This document shows positions 7,545 through 16,200 of a stretch of DNA of 28,164 nt, in pieces. The stretch comes from CALLPQ01 sp039819545 (GTDB taxonomy: Bacteria > Pseudomonadota > Alphaproteobacteria > Caulobacterales > Parvularculaceae). Positions within the stretch are counted from its first letter, which is position 1; every line of letters begins with the position of its first letter. Position numbers and translations under genes: made by a program. The stretch lies in the NCBI GenBank assembly GCA_039819545.1, contig JBCBRS010000034.1, positions 1 through 28,164 of the forward strand, written 5' to 3'. The notes under the pieces were generated by a model. That model did no database searches. It was not told where the DNA came from and saw only the letters and a program-made list of their open reading frames with translations.

Positions 7545-9299
7545 TTACGCGCGCACCAGATGGGCACAGAAAAAGCCATCAACGCCGCCATTTTCGCCCG
7601 CCATAAAGGGTAGGAGCCGCACCTCCCCATGGCGGTTGATGGCAGTACCGATTTCTTTGGAAAAAACTGATTTTTCAATAGCTTGTCGGCTTATTTGAGA
7701 GTGACGGGTGAGCGCAGACTTAATCTGATCTTCCCCCTCCTCCGCCTGGAGCGAGCAGGTGCAATAGACAAGCATGCCGCCCGGTTTCACGAGCGTCAGG
7801 GCCTGGTCAATCAGTCGCTGCTGGACCCGGGCCATGGAGGCGACGTCATCGGCTGACTTTACCCAGGGGATATCGGGGTGCCGCCGAATCGTCCCCGTTG
7901 CTGTGCACGGGGCATCAAGGAGGACGATGTCGAACGGCTCGGCCGCCGTAAAATCGAGGGCATCGGCCACATAGCGCTGGGCCGAGAGCCCGGTGCGGGC
8001 GAGATTTTGCTCGACCTTCTCCATGCGCGTTGCCTGGCGATCTATGGCTGTCACCGCCGCGCCCGCCGCTGCCAATTGCAAGGTTTTACCGCCCGGTGCC
8101 GCGCACAGATCAAGCACCGATTTGCCCGTGATATCGCCGAGGCTTGCCACGGGGATATGGGCTGAAAAGTCCTGTACCCACCAGGCGCCATCAGCAAATC
8201 CCGGCAGCTGCGTCACATCGCGGGGCACCGTGTTTAATCGCAAGCTGGCCGGAAACTGCTCAGGCGCGAGCGCCGTCGCCCCCAGCGTTTCCATCCAATG
8301 CGCGCGCGTCGCCGCATCCTTCAGCGTAATGTCGAGCGGCGCCGGATGCCGGTGGGCGGCGGCAATCTTGCGCGAAATGGCAGGCCCATAGGCACGCTCC
8401 CACTGCCGCCAAAGCCATGCCGGCGTGTCGAGCCGCACAGGCAAATCAGGCAGCTTGTCGCCGCCGGACTTTGCCACCTTCCTCGCAATGGCATTGACGA
8501 GCGCTGCGTAACCGCCGGTCTCGCGGCGTTCTTTCGAAAGATCGGTCGCCAGTGACACCGCCGCATGGTCGGGCGTTTCCAGAAACAGGCTCTGCGCCGC
8601 GCTAATTCGCAAGATGTCCATGACCCGTGTGGCTTTTGCGGGCAAAGGCCGGTCGAGATACGGCCCGATCAGATGATCGATGGTGCCGCGCCGCCGCAGG
8701 GCCGTACTCGCCATGGCCCGGGCAAAACCACGGTCGGCCCGTCCATAATCCTGGCGCGAATCGCCGCCCTGCGTTTCCGGCGTGCCAAGCGCCATGTAAG
8801 ACCGGCATTGGGACAACGCATCATCAAAGGCGAGACCACCGCGCACCTGCTCCAATAAATCACAGGCGGCGCGGCGAACCGCAATCCCGCGCGGCGTATC
8901 GGAAAATGTCTTGGGGCCATCATCCTGAGGCCGCCCGTCACTGCCGCGATCACGCGGGGGCCTCTCGCCTCTCTCCCGCTGGCCATGGCGTCTTTCGGCC
9001 CGATCCTCGCCGTTGCGGCGGTCTGGTCCAGATCCCGAGCGCGGTGGGCCCGAGCGTGGTGAGCCCGGTCTTTGCGGTCTTTGTGGTTTAGACGGATTGC
9101 GGCTGCGTGGCCCCTCGCCACGGGCATCAGTGTCGTCTCGGGTATCGGCATTTTTCGAAAACGGCTTTCGCCCGCCGCCTTTCGGGCCGGTTCTGGGTCC
9201 GGTACTGGATCCAGTTCTTGATCCGGTACTGGGGCCTGATCGCGATTTCGGTTTATCACCGGGAAATCGGCCCTTGGGCGGTTGAAAATCTTTGCTCAT
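7545..9299 (-). CDS. rsmB: 16S rRNA m5C967 methyltransferase RsmB with long basic N-terminal extension
   Basis: 584 residues. Residues ~138–270 form the NusB-like RNA-binding domain (RGIAVRRAACDLLEQV...) and the C-terminal ~300 residues the SAM-dependent methyltransferase. The latter has the SAM loop VLDLCAAPGGKTLQLA, the motif IV cysteine in DAPCTATGT, and the motif VI catalytic cysteine in YCTCSLQAEEGE. It methylates C967 of 16S rRNA. The usual length is ~430, so about 130 N-terminal residues are extra: a disordered, Arg/Gly/Pro/Ser-rich tail containing a Gly-Pro-Ser/Arg-Thr repeat (~residues 22–38) and a long RERGERPPRDRG-like segment. The related RsmF is less likely because the N-terminal domain is NusB-like. 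Confidence 0.92.
   Translation of the reverse strand: MSKDFQPPKGRFPGDKPKSRSGPSTGSRTGSSTGPRTGPKGGGRKPFSKNADTRDDTDARGEGPRSRNPSKPQRPQRPGSPRSGPPRSGSGPDRRNGEDRAERRHGQRERGERPPRDRGSDGRPQDDGPKTFSDTPRGIAVRRAACDLLEQVRGGLAFDDALSQCRSYMALGTPETQGGDSRQDYGRADRGFARAMASTALRRRGTIDHLIGPYLDRPLPAKATRVMDILRISAAQSLFLETPDHAAVSLATDLSKERRETGGYAALVNAIARKVAKSGGDKLPDLPVRLDTPAWLWRQWERAYGPAISRKIAAAHRHPAPLDITLKDAATRAHWMETLGATALAPEQFPASLRLNTVPRDVTQLPGFADGAWWVQDFSAHIPVASLGDITGKSVLDLCAAPGGKTLQLAAAGAAVTAIDRQATRMEKVEQNLARTGLSAQRYVADALDFTAAEPFDIVLLDAPCTATGTIRRHPDIPWVKSADDVASMARVQQRLIDQALTLVKPGGMLVYCTCSLQAEEGEDQIKSALTRHSQISRQAIEKSVFSKEIGTAINRHGEVRLLPFMAGENGGVDGFFCAHLVRA
9180..9236. repeat. 12-bp degenerate tandem repeat in rsmB 5' region
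   Basis: Repeated (T/A)C(T/C)GG(T/A)(A/T)CTGG-like 12-base units such as GGTCCGGTACTG and GATCCGGTACTG. On the minus strand they encode four-residue units GPST, GSRT, GSST and GPRT. The unit is a multiple of three, so expansion keeps the frame. Confidence 0.75.
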
Positions 9300-9472
9300 C
9301 GGCGTGGCTTAAAGGAAAGACCCCCAAAGAAAAACCTCAATCAAACCCTTGCGGCAGAAAAATCACGTTGAGGCGCTGCAAGCCAGTTCAATACGTCTCC
9401 CCGGCTTGGCCTATCCGCACCCTTGTGGTTAAGCTAGGGCAACGCAAACGAATTACTGGCGGGGTACCAACC

Positions 9473-10267
9473 ATGATTTTCCCTTTTTCACGTGTGCGCG
9501 TGGCAGCACGATCCTTTATCCTTGGTGCGGTTATGGCAGCCTGCCTTGTCGCAAGCGCCGTCGCCCCGACGTGGATTGCCCCCACATCAGGTGCGCATGC
9601 GCGATTTTCCCCCGGTCCGATCTCGCAACCGGGTGTTTCCATCGTTTCTTTCGATGTGGCGCAGCTCGGCCCGATCCTGACGGAGATGAAGTATCTGTGG
9701 CAGGCGCGCCAGGCACCCGACGGCTCGCCTTTTATCCTCGCAAATTCTGGCGGCGATTCGATTTTCGTCATCACGCCGCTCGCCTGCCGTGGTACTCAGT
9801 ATACCGATTGTGTGGGCATGCAGTTAATCTCCGTCTTCGATGACAAAGCAGATCCGGAGGCGGTGCGCGATTTCAACAATCGGTATGTCTTCTCCAATGT
9901 GGGGATCAACGACAATGGTAACTCCTATATCAGCCGGTATGACATCGCCGATTACGGTATCGCCCGGGGCAATGTGGCGACGATCATCTCAACCTTTGTG
10001 ACATTTTCAGAGATTTACGCCGAGACTATCATTGAAAGCGGTGACGCGATCACCTTTCGCCGTGAAAGCGGTTTGAGTACGAAGGTTTCGAGGCTGAATG
10101 AGACCGACAAAAATGGCGTTGTACTCAATGCCAATCTGGGCCCGGACGGCGTTGCCAGATCACGCTTTGATGCCGAACCGCACAATCCCCGCCTGCGCGA
10201 GGCCTATGAAAAACGTCAGCAAATTTTTGATGATGCCGCCCTGCCGTTGAACCGCTTGCCGAAGTAA
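9473..10267 (+). CDS. Secreted YbjN-domain protein
   Basis: 264 residues from the ATG at 9473, which has GGCGGGG ~9 bp upstream and opens a signal peptide (FILGAVMAACLVASAVAPT, cleavage probably near ASGAHA). Longer upstream ATG-less extensions overlap rsmB and are not credible. The mature part, PILTEMKYLWQ... C..TQYTDCVGMQLISVFD... VRDFNNRYVFSNVGIND... SYISRYDIADYGIARGN, fits the YbjN domain, which has a type III secretion chaperone-like fold; the two cysteines around residues 105 and 112 are usual in secreted members. Function is not established. The gene diverges from rsmB and converges on purA. Confidence 0.78.
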   Translation: MIFPFSRVRVAARSFILGAVMAACLVASAVAPTWIAPTSGAHARFSPGPISQPGVSIVSFDVAQLGPILTEMKYLWQARQAPDGSPFILANSGGDSIFVITPLACRGTQYTDCVGMQLISVFDDKADPEAVRDFNNRYVFSNVGINDNGNSYISRYDIADYGIARGNVATIISTFVTFSEIYAETIIESGDAITFRRESGLSTKVSRLNETDKNGVVLNANLGPDGVARSRFDAEPHNPRLREAYEKRQQIFDDAALPLNRLPK

Positions 10268-10290
10268 GGCGGCGGCGGGTGCCGAGGGCA

Positions 10291-10390
10291 CGTTCTCAAA
10301 AAGTGTCATCACGGTTTTCGGGTTCGAACGCGCGACCACTTAAGAATCAAGACTGCGTTTCCGATTCAACAAAACATTAACGCAGGTTAG
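10291..10390. repeat. Dispersed intergenic repeat, copy 2, with hairpin end
   Basis: Second copy of the repeat at 6348–6447. It keeps the 19-base core GGGTTCGAACGCGCGACCA (10320–10338) exactly and ends in a hairpin CTGCGTT (10353–10359)/AACGCAG (10379–10385). The stem differs from copy 1 yet still pairs. Its right end overlaps the purA stop codon (10387–10389), so it also forms the 3' end of the purA transcript. Confidence 0.82.
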
Positions 10391-11691
10391 TCCTCAAACG
10401 GGTCGCGCATCAAGATAACATCGTCGCGTTCAGGACTGGTGGAGACGAGCGCCACTGGCGTCTCAATCAGCTCCTCAATCCGGCGGACATACTTTACCGC
10501 TTCAGCTGGCAGATCAGCCCAGGAGCGTGCCTTTTCCGTTGAGCCTTGCCAGCCGGGCAGTGCCTCATAAACCGGTTTAGCGGCGGCTTGCGCATCCATG
10601 CCTGCGGGCAGATAATCATAGTACTGACCATTGATTTCATAACCAGTACAAACCTGAAGCGTGTCAAAGCCATCGAGCACATCAAGCTTGGTGAGGGCTA
10701 TACCGCGAACCCCCGATATCTTCAGGGACTGGCGCACGAGGGCGGCGTCAAACCAGCCGCATCGACGCTGACGACCCGTAACGGTGCCAAATTCGTGCCC
10801 CCGCTCGCCAAGGCGTTGGCCGAGCGCATCAGAAAGTTCAGTGGGAAAAGGCCCCTCGCCCACGCGGGTTGTATACGCTTTGACAATACCGAGCACATAT
10901 TCGACCGCATGCGGACCAAGCCCGCTTCCTGCCGCCGCTTGCCCTGAAACCGTATTCGAGGACGTGACGAAGGGATAGGTGCCGTGATCCACATCGAGCA
11001 GAACACCTTGCGCCCCCTCAAACAGGATCCGTTTTCCCCGCTTGCGCAGCGCCTGCAGCTCACGCCAGGCCGGTTTCACAAACGGCAAGAGCGTCTCTGC
11101 AATATCGTTCAGTACCGGGAGTATATCATCGACGCCCAGCGTGGGCGCGTCGAAACCACGCCGCAAGGCGTTGTGATGAACCAGCAAGTTCTCAATTTTT
11201 TGACCAAGGGTTTGCGGTGCGGCGAGATCAACCATCCGAATGGCGCGGCGCCCGGCCTTGTCTTCATAGGCGGGGCCAATCCCACGTTTTGTCGTACCAA
11301 TCTGAACGCCGCCTTCGCGCCGCGCGCTGGCCCCTTCACGCAAGGCATCCAATTCCTGGTGGACGGGCAGTATCAGACAGGCATTGTCCGCGATGATCAG
11401 GCTATCGGGCGTAACGCTGACCCCTTGCTCGCGAACCCGCTCAATCTCCGTGAGCAGCGCCGCCGGATCAACCACAACGCCGTTACCGATGATACCAAGC
11501 TTGTTCGGGCGGACCACACCGCTGGGCAGCAAAGATAGTTTGTATACGGTACCGTCAATAACCAGCGTATGGCCAGCATTATGGCCACCCTGAAACCGCA
11601 CCACCACATCGGCACGCGCGCTGAGCCAGTCGACAATCTTGCCTTTGCCTTCATCGCCCCATTGGGCACCAATCACGGCAACGTCAGCCAT
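10387..11691 (-). CDS. purA: Adenylosuccinate synthetase
   Basis: Joins IMP and aspartate with GTP hydrolysis, the first committed step from IMP to AMP. The ATG at 11691 gives 434 residues, the normal length, with GGGAAGGA as ribosome site; the in-frame upstream stretch to 11805 is not protein-like. N-terminal GAQWGDEGKGK carries the catalytic Asp13, and GGHNAGHT carries His41. GIGPAYEDKAGRR, the FEGAQG(V/A)LLDVDHGTYPFVTSSN block and the TKLDVLDG GTP-binding segment follow in order. It probably forms its own transcript; a 9-G tract lies in its leader. Confidence 0.97.
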   Translation of the reverse strand: MADVAVIGAQWGDEGKGKIVDWLSARADVVVRFQGGHNAGHTLVIDGTVYKLSLLPSGVVRPNKLGIIGNGVVVDPAALLTEIERVREQGVSVTPDSLIIADNACLILPVHQELDALREGASARREGGVQIGTTKRGIGPAYEDKAGRRAIRMVDLAAPQTLGQKIENLLVHHNALRRGFDAPTLGVDDILPVLNDIAETLLPFVKPAWRELQALRKRGKRILFEGAQGVLLDVDHGTYPFVTSSNTVSGQAAAGSGLGPHAVEYVLGIVKAYTTRVGEGPFPTELSDALGQRLGERGHEFGTVTGRQRRCGWFDAALVRQSLKISGVRGIALTKLDVLDGFDTLQVCTGYEINGQYYDYLPAGMDAQAAAKPVYEALPGWQGSTEKARSWADLPAEAVKYVRRIEELIETPVALVSTSPERDDVILMRDPFED

Positions 11692-11867
11692 GGCAATTTT
11701 CCTTCCCGCAAGAAACCAGAATAGAAGTTGTGGCATCGTCGCTGACCCCGGCGCCATTGGGGGGGGGATCAGCGACAGCCGCAGGCAGCACCGGTCAAAG
11801 CACACTCACGCGGCGATGTCGCGCAAAATCGCTACCGATCTTTGAGGTGGCAAGAGAAAAGAAATTC

Positions 11868-12902
11868 TCAGCGCGTTGGTGCGGCGCGCATGGGCCGGGA
11901 CCACAAGCCGTCCCGGGTTGCCGGCAAGGCGGCGGGCGCGCGCAACCGATGGGGTACAGCTTCGGCACAGCCCTTCAGGGCAAGCCAGGTTTTCTGCCGT
12001 CTGGAGGTGTAAGCGCGCTTGTCCCAGGCGGCAGCGCCGCGTGCACGGATGATCCGCCCGATATCCCGGTAGATATTGCGCGCCGCCGCGATGGCCGCCG
12101 CCGCGCGCGTCGGTAAAAAAGCAATGCCCGCCGTCGCCGAGCCATAATAAAGATCGGCCACATCGAGAATGTCCCCCACGGCGCGGGCCAGCGCAGCGCG
12201 GTTATCAAGATCGAGAATGCCCGCCGGCGTTGGCTCAACCCCGTGCTTGCGTAAATGGGCAGCGGGCAGATAAACGCGCCCCGCATGGGCATCATCGGCA
12301 ACATCGCGGCAGATATTGGTCAGCTGGAACGCAAGCCCCAGATCACAGGCCCGGTCCAGGACCGGATGATCATCAGCGCTGACACCCATGACGATAGCCA
12401 TCATTACCCCCACAACACCGGCGACGCCGTAGCAATATGCCAGCGTGTCATCGAGACTGTCATAGGTCTGGCGCTCCACATCCATGGCAAACCCGTCCAG
12501 AAGGTCGAGGGGATATTGCGCCGGCATCTCATGGGCCCGGGCCACGAGGGAAAATCCGTCAAAAGCCGGATGACCGGTTGCAGTTCCCGCCAGCGCATCG
12601 CGGGTAAAACGGCGTAAGGCCTCCAACCGGGCAGCCTGTTCCTCCACACTCAGATCAGCGTCAGGCGCATCACCGCCAAGGTCCTGACCGTCGATCACAT
12701 CATCGCAGTGGCGGCACCAGGCATAGAGCATGCGCACATGATCGCGCATGGTGGGCCGGAAAAGCCGGGAGGCAAGCGCAAAGCTCTTTGAGCCCTTGGC
12801 AATTGTTTGTTCGCCGTGGAGCGAAAGCGCATCGGGCGCCAGTAAGCCGGCTGGTTGCCCGTTGAGTGTGTGTGATTCAGAAAGCTGCGTACCATCGCCC
12901 AT
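11868..12902 (-). CDS. crtB: Phytoene synthase
   Basis: Condenses two geranylgeranyl diphosphates to phytoene, the entry step of C40 carotenoid synthesis. Of 344 residues, KGSKSFALASRLF opens the domain. The first aspartate-rich motif DDVID is at 67–71, ARAHEMP and LLDGFAMDVERQTYDS follow, and the second motif is the NICRDVADDA block, typical of CrtB. The C-terminal ~30 residues are basic and divergent. It starts 11 bp after the crtI stop, so it is the second gene of a crtI–crtB operon. Squalene or dehydrosqualene synthase would share the motifs, but the neighbour and overall pattern fit CrtB. Confidence 0.93.
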   Translation of the reverse strand: MGDGTQLSESHTLNGQPAGLLAPDALSLHGEQTIAKGSKSFALASRLFRPTMRDHVRMLYAWCRHCDDVIDGQDLGGDAPDADLSVEEQAARLEALRRFTRDALAGTATGHPAFDGFSLVARAHEMPAQYPLDLLDGFAMDVERQTYDSLDDTLAYCYGVAGVVGVMMAIVMGVSADDHPVLDRACDLGLAFQLTNICRDVADDAHAGRVYLPAAHLRKHGVEPTPAGILDLDNRAALARAVGDILDVADLYYGSATAGIAFLPTRAAAAIAAARNIYRDIGRIIRARGAAAWDKRAYTSRRQKTWLALKGCAEAVPHRLRAPAALPATRDGLWSRPMRAAPTR

Positions 12903-12913
12903 GGCGAAGGAGA

Positions 12914-14416
12914 TTACTCCGCCGCCTGACGCACGTCCACCATATCCTCAATCATCAAGCCTGCGGTTGCCTTTGCAGAGCCCACAACGCCGGGAATACC
13001 CGCACCCGGATGGGTGCCCGCACCCACAAAGTAAAGGTTTGGAATTCGGTCATCGCGATTATGCACACGGAAATAGGCGGACTGGGTCAGGATTGGCTCA
13101 ATTGAGAAGGCCGAACCCGCATAGGCGTTAAGCTCTGTTGTGAAGTCATCGGGCGTAAAGATGCGCGACGTCACCAGGTTTTCCGACAGCCCCGGAATAT
13201 AGCGCTCTTCAAGATAGTTGAAAATTTTGTCGCGATATTTTGGCCCCTCCACTGACCAGTCGATTGGCACGTTGCGCGTATTGGGAACGGGCGCCAGCAC
13301 ATAATAGGCGTCACACCCCTCCGGCGCGAGGCCCGGATCGGTGGCCGTGGGACGGTGGAGATAGAGAGAGAAATCATCCGGCAGTTCCGAGCCGGTAAAA
13401 ATCTCGGAGATCAGTTCGCGGTAACGCGGCCCAAACAGGATTGAGTGGTGGGCAAGCGATTCGGTACAATTTTTCAGGCCAAAATAGGCAACAAAGAGCG
13501 AATTGGAAAACCGCTTTGATTTTAGGCGTTTAGCCATTTGTGGCCCACGCTCATTTTTACCCAGCAGCTTTTCATAGGTGTGCACGATATCGGCATTGGA
13601 GCCGACAGCATCAAACCGCTCGCGCGTACCATCCTCAAGAACGACTTCCGCAAGGCGACCATTTTCCTCGGTCAGCTCAGCAACCGACGCGTTCATGCGC
13701 ACGGTGCCGCCGAGATCTTCGAACAGCTTGACCATGCCACGCACCAAGGCCCCTGTGCCGCCGCGCGGGAACCAGACGCCCCATTTGCGTTCAAGCGCAT
13801 GGATCAATGCATACACAGCCGACGTCTTGAAGGGATCACCGCCCACAAGGAGCGTGTGAAAACTAAAGGCCTGCCGCAATTGCTCATCCTTGATGAAGTC
13901 ACTCAAGCGCGAATATACGCTGCGATAGCTTTGCAAACCCACAAGTTCGGGCGCGGCCTTGATCATTGTCCAAAAATTGAGAAATGGCACGGCGCCGAGT
14001 TTTTCATACCCTTCGCGGTACAAGACCTCTGAGTATTCGTGAAATTTCACATACCCTTCCGCATCGGCCGGGTTCTTGGCGCGAATCTGTTCCAACAGCT
14101 CTTTTTCATCGCTGCAATAATCAAACGTATATCCGTCTTCCCACAACAGGCGGTAGAACGGATCGACCTTCAGGAGTTCCACATAATCGGCCATCTTGCG
14201 GCCCGATAGCGCCCAAAGCTCTTCAAGCGCTGTGGGGTCAGTGATCACCGTAGGGCCCGCGTCAAAGGTGAAGCCTTGATCCTCATAGACATAAGCGCGC
14301 CCGCCGGGCTTATCGCGCTTTTCGAAAAGAGTGGTCTTAATCCCGGCCGATTGCAGACGGATGGCCAATGCCAGACCGCCAAACCCAGACCCGATCACTG
14401 CTGCTGTTCTTGTCAT
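12914..14416 (-). CDS. crtI: Phytoene desaturase (CrtI type)
   Basis: FAD-dependent enzyme that introduces successive double bases-of-conjugation into phytoene to give neurosporene or lycopene. 500 residues, typical. The dinucleotide-binding GSGFGGLALAIRLQ is at residues 9–22, followed by KRDKPGGRAYVYEDQGFTFD and DAGPTVITDP. The C-terminal carotenoid desaturase signature YFVGAGTHPGAGIPGV and its SAKATAGL tail are complete. Whether it makes three or four desaturations cannot be told. It is the first gene of the operon with crtB. Its promoter lies in the 377-bp divergent region shared with the hydroxylase-family gene. No crtE, crtY or crtZ is in the window. Confidence 0.95.
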   Translation of the reverse strand: MTRTAAVIGSGFGGLALAIRLQSAGIKTTLFEKRDKPGGRAYVYEDQGFTFDAGPTVITDPTALEELWALSGRKMADYVELLKVDPFYRLLWEDGYTFDYCSDEKELLEQIRAKNPADAEGYVKFHEYSEVLYREGYEKLGAVPFLNFWTMIKAAPELVGLQSYRSVYSRLSDFIKDEQLRQAFSFHTLLVGGDPFKTSAVYALIHALERKWGVWFPRGGTGALVRGMVKLFEDLGGTVRMNASVAELTEENGRLAEVVLEDGTRERFDAVGSNADIVHTYEKLLGKNERGPQMAKRLKSKRFSNSLFVAYFGLKNCTESLAHHSILFGPRYRELISEIFTGSELPDDFSLYLHRPTATDPGLAPEGCDAYYVLAPVPNTRNVPIDWSVEGPKYRDKIFNYLEERYIPGLSENLVTSRIFTPDDFTTELNAYAGSAFSIEPILTQSAYFRVHNRDDRIPNLYFVGAGTHPGAGIPGVVGSAKATAGLMIEDMVDVRQAAE

Positions 14417-14793
14417 GTTAATCCTGGTTCTTTTCCCGAGCGCAAAATTTGCAACTCAATTGCCCCGTTGTAACGGCCACGGCTTTGTGCGTTGTTTTCA
14501 TCAAAACTACCGCGTTTCGCTGTGTTGAGTATACGGGCATTTTGCCCCGCCGGATTGATAGCCCGGACAGACCTGCCCATGCCGGCAATGGGGGTCCGAA
14601 CCCGGGCTCAAAGACCACACCAGCCCCGCCATTTGCACAGGGCAATATTTTGCGTTCGTAAATTACGAAAGACAAGCTAAGATGTCCGCGAAAGATGACA
14701 GGGCCGCCGCTCCTCCCCTGCGGCACTGTGGCAGACGGCTGACCGGGGCAGCTATGCGTAGGCTTATTCACGATTCTACAAACGGAAAAATCT
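14417..14793. other. Divergent control region between crtI and the hydroxylase-family gene
   Basis: 377 bp with no credible gene. It should carry the promoters of both the carotenoid operon and the plus-strand membrane oxygenase. The only strong element I see is a 15-bp palindrome at 14655–14669. I found no clear TGT-N12-ACA (PpsR/CrtJ-type) box. Confidence 0.6.
14655..14669. promoter_or_regulatory. Candidate operator palindrome
   Basis: TTCGTAAATTACGAA: perfect 7-bp arms around one central base, inside the divergent crtI/hydroxylase region. Size and symmetry suit a dimeric winged-helix regulator such as a MarR-type repressor. That is inference; no regulator gene is adjacent. Confidence 0.5.
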
Positions 14794-15588
14794 GTGCTGG
14801 ACACCTTTTTTACAAGCTTGCCGCCTTTCATGCGCCAGCCTGATATTTTAACGACCTATGGTCTGCTCACCGGGATTATCTGGCTACGATACTTTTTTGT
14901 CGCTGGTCTGTTTTATTTTCTGTTGTGGGGACGGCCCGCCGATAAGGTCCGTGCACGGCGTCTATCCCCCCGTGCACCGCAAGGCGATGGGGTGCGCCAC
15001 GAGATCAAGATGTCGCTCGTCTCGTCCATGATCTATGCGATCCCCGGCGCAATCGTTATGGAGGCCTTCAAGGCCGGTCATACGGCGATCTATGCCGGTG
15101 CGCTCTCTGCTTTGGATATGGTCTGGGTACCGATCAGTATTCTGATCTATCTCTTGATCCACGATACCTATTTTTACTGGACCCACCGATTGATGCACTT
15201 GCCTGCACTGTTCAAGGCAACGCATCTGACCCACCACCGGTCACGCCAACCATCGCCCTGGGCTGCCTTTTCCTTCCACCCATGGGAGGCAATTTCGTCA
15301 GCCTGGCTTTTACCGGTTTGCGCCTTTTTTATCCCCATACACGCAGGCACCGTCTTTTTTCTGCTGATCTTTATGACCCTGTGTAGCGTTATCAATCATG
15401 CTGGCTGGGAAATCCTGCCGCGGATGATTACCGACGGGCCCGCGGGCAAGCTGCTAATCTCCGCCAGCCACCACAATGTGCACCACCGCGATTACAACGC
15501 CAATTATGGGCTCTATTTTCGCTTTTGGGACCAACTCATGGGCACGGACAAAGGGCTCGCAAAACCGGTTGCTTCCGTGGGACTTTGA
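14794..15588 (+). CDS. Sterol desaturase/fatty acid hydroxylase superfamily membrane protein
   Basis: 264-residue integral membrane di-iron oxygenase. The three histidine clusters are complete: HDTYFYWTHRLMH (His123, 131, 135), HLTHH (144, 147, 148) and HHNVHH (226, 227, 230, 231), plus NHAGWE at ~201. About four or five hydrophobic segments surround them. The superfamily contains sterol C5 desaturases, fatty acid hydroxylases and carotenoid hydroxylases. This protein is longer than CrtZ and closer in pattern to the sterol-desaturase branch. Because it is divergent from crtI–crtB, a role in carotenoid modification is attractive but unproven. The start is GTG at 14794, or possibly ATG at 14830; neither has a strong ribosome site. 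Confidence 0.85.
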   Translation: MLDTFFTSLPPFMRQPDILTTYGLLTGIIWLRYFFVAGLFYFLLWGRPADKVRARRLSPRAPQGDGVRHEIKMSLVSSMIYAIPGAIVMEAFKAGHTAIYAGALSALDMVWVPISILIYLLIHDTYFYWTHRLMHLPALFKATHLTHHRSRQPSPWAAFSFHPWEAISSAWLLPVCAFFIPIHAGTVFFLLIFMTLCSVINHAGWEILPRMITDGPAGKLLISASHHNVHHRDYNANYGLYFRFWDQLMGTDKGLAKPVASVGL

Positions 15589-15696
15589 AAAAGCCCGTCA
15601 TATATCTTGGTACACAGACCGTATTCCTGGGCAAGCACAGCGAAGACCCTGAAACTGTTCCCATAAAGCCCATACCTGAATGAACCGTCGCTCCCG

Positions 15697-16170
15697 CTAA
15701 ATCCAGCGGCGGGTTTGTTTACGATAGGCCTCATACGCCTCACCAAAGCGTTCTTCCAGATAACGCTCTTCCGGCTTGATAACGAAATAGTAGAGAAGAA
15801 CGCCGGCAACGCCCGTTAGCAGCACCGTCCACAAATTCAGCGTTGCAAGGCCAATACCCGTGCCCAGGACCAGCATGGCGAGGTAAATGGGGTTGCGTGA
15901 CCGCGCGTAAAGCCCCTTCGTGAAGAGTTGGCGTGAGGGTGTGGGTGGGCGTAACTCCTCCCCGCCATCAACAAATGTTGTCACAGCCATCTGTATCAGG
16001 ATGATTGCTGCGATGATCAGGGCTGTTCCGGCGCCCTCGCCTGCCACCCGCGGGATTGGCAGGTAACCGCCAAAGGCGACCCGCAATGCAAACCCCGCCA
16101 CAAAAACGGTCAACATCAGATAGGGTGGATGGATCCAGACCCCCGGTTTTTCATCGTCAAGAACGCTCAT
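15697..16170 (-). CDS. Isoprenylcysteine carboxyl methyltransferase-like membrane protein
   Basis: 157 residues with about four hydrophobic segments and the C-terminal catalytic pattern of the ICMT/PEMT-like family: FTKGLYARSRNPIYLAMLVL, then KPEERYLEERFGEAYEAYRKQTRRW. The family uses SAM. Bacterial members act on unknown, probably lipid or isoprenoid, substrates; bacteria generally lack prenylated CaaX proteins, so the eukaryotic name should not be taken literally. It converges on the hydroxylase gene and lies 30 bp after smpB on the same strand, so it may be the last gene of a dapA–smpB transcript. Confidence 0.88.
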   Translation of the reverse strand: MSVLDDEKPGVWIHPPYLMLTVFVAGFALRVAFGGYLPIPRVAGEGAGTALIIAAIILIQMAVTTFVDGGEELRPPTPSRQLFTKGLYARSRNPIYLAMLVLGTGIGLATLNLWTVLLTGVAGVLLYYFVIKPEERYLEERFGEAYEAYRKQTRRWI

Positions 16171-16200
16171 CGATTGTCATCCGTGTACCGTGCATAATGC

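Noticed and set aside
9107..9472. Plus-strand extension of the YbjN gene upstream of 9473
   Set aside because: It is antisense to rsmB. The ATG at 9473 has a ribosome site and a signal peptide directly after it.
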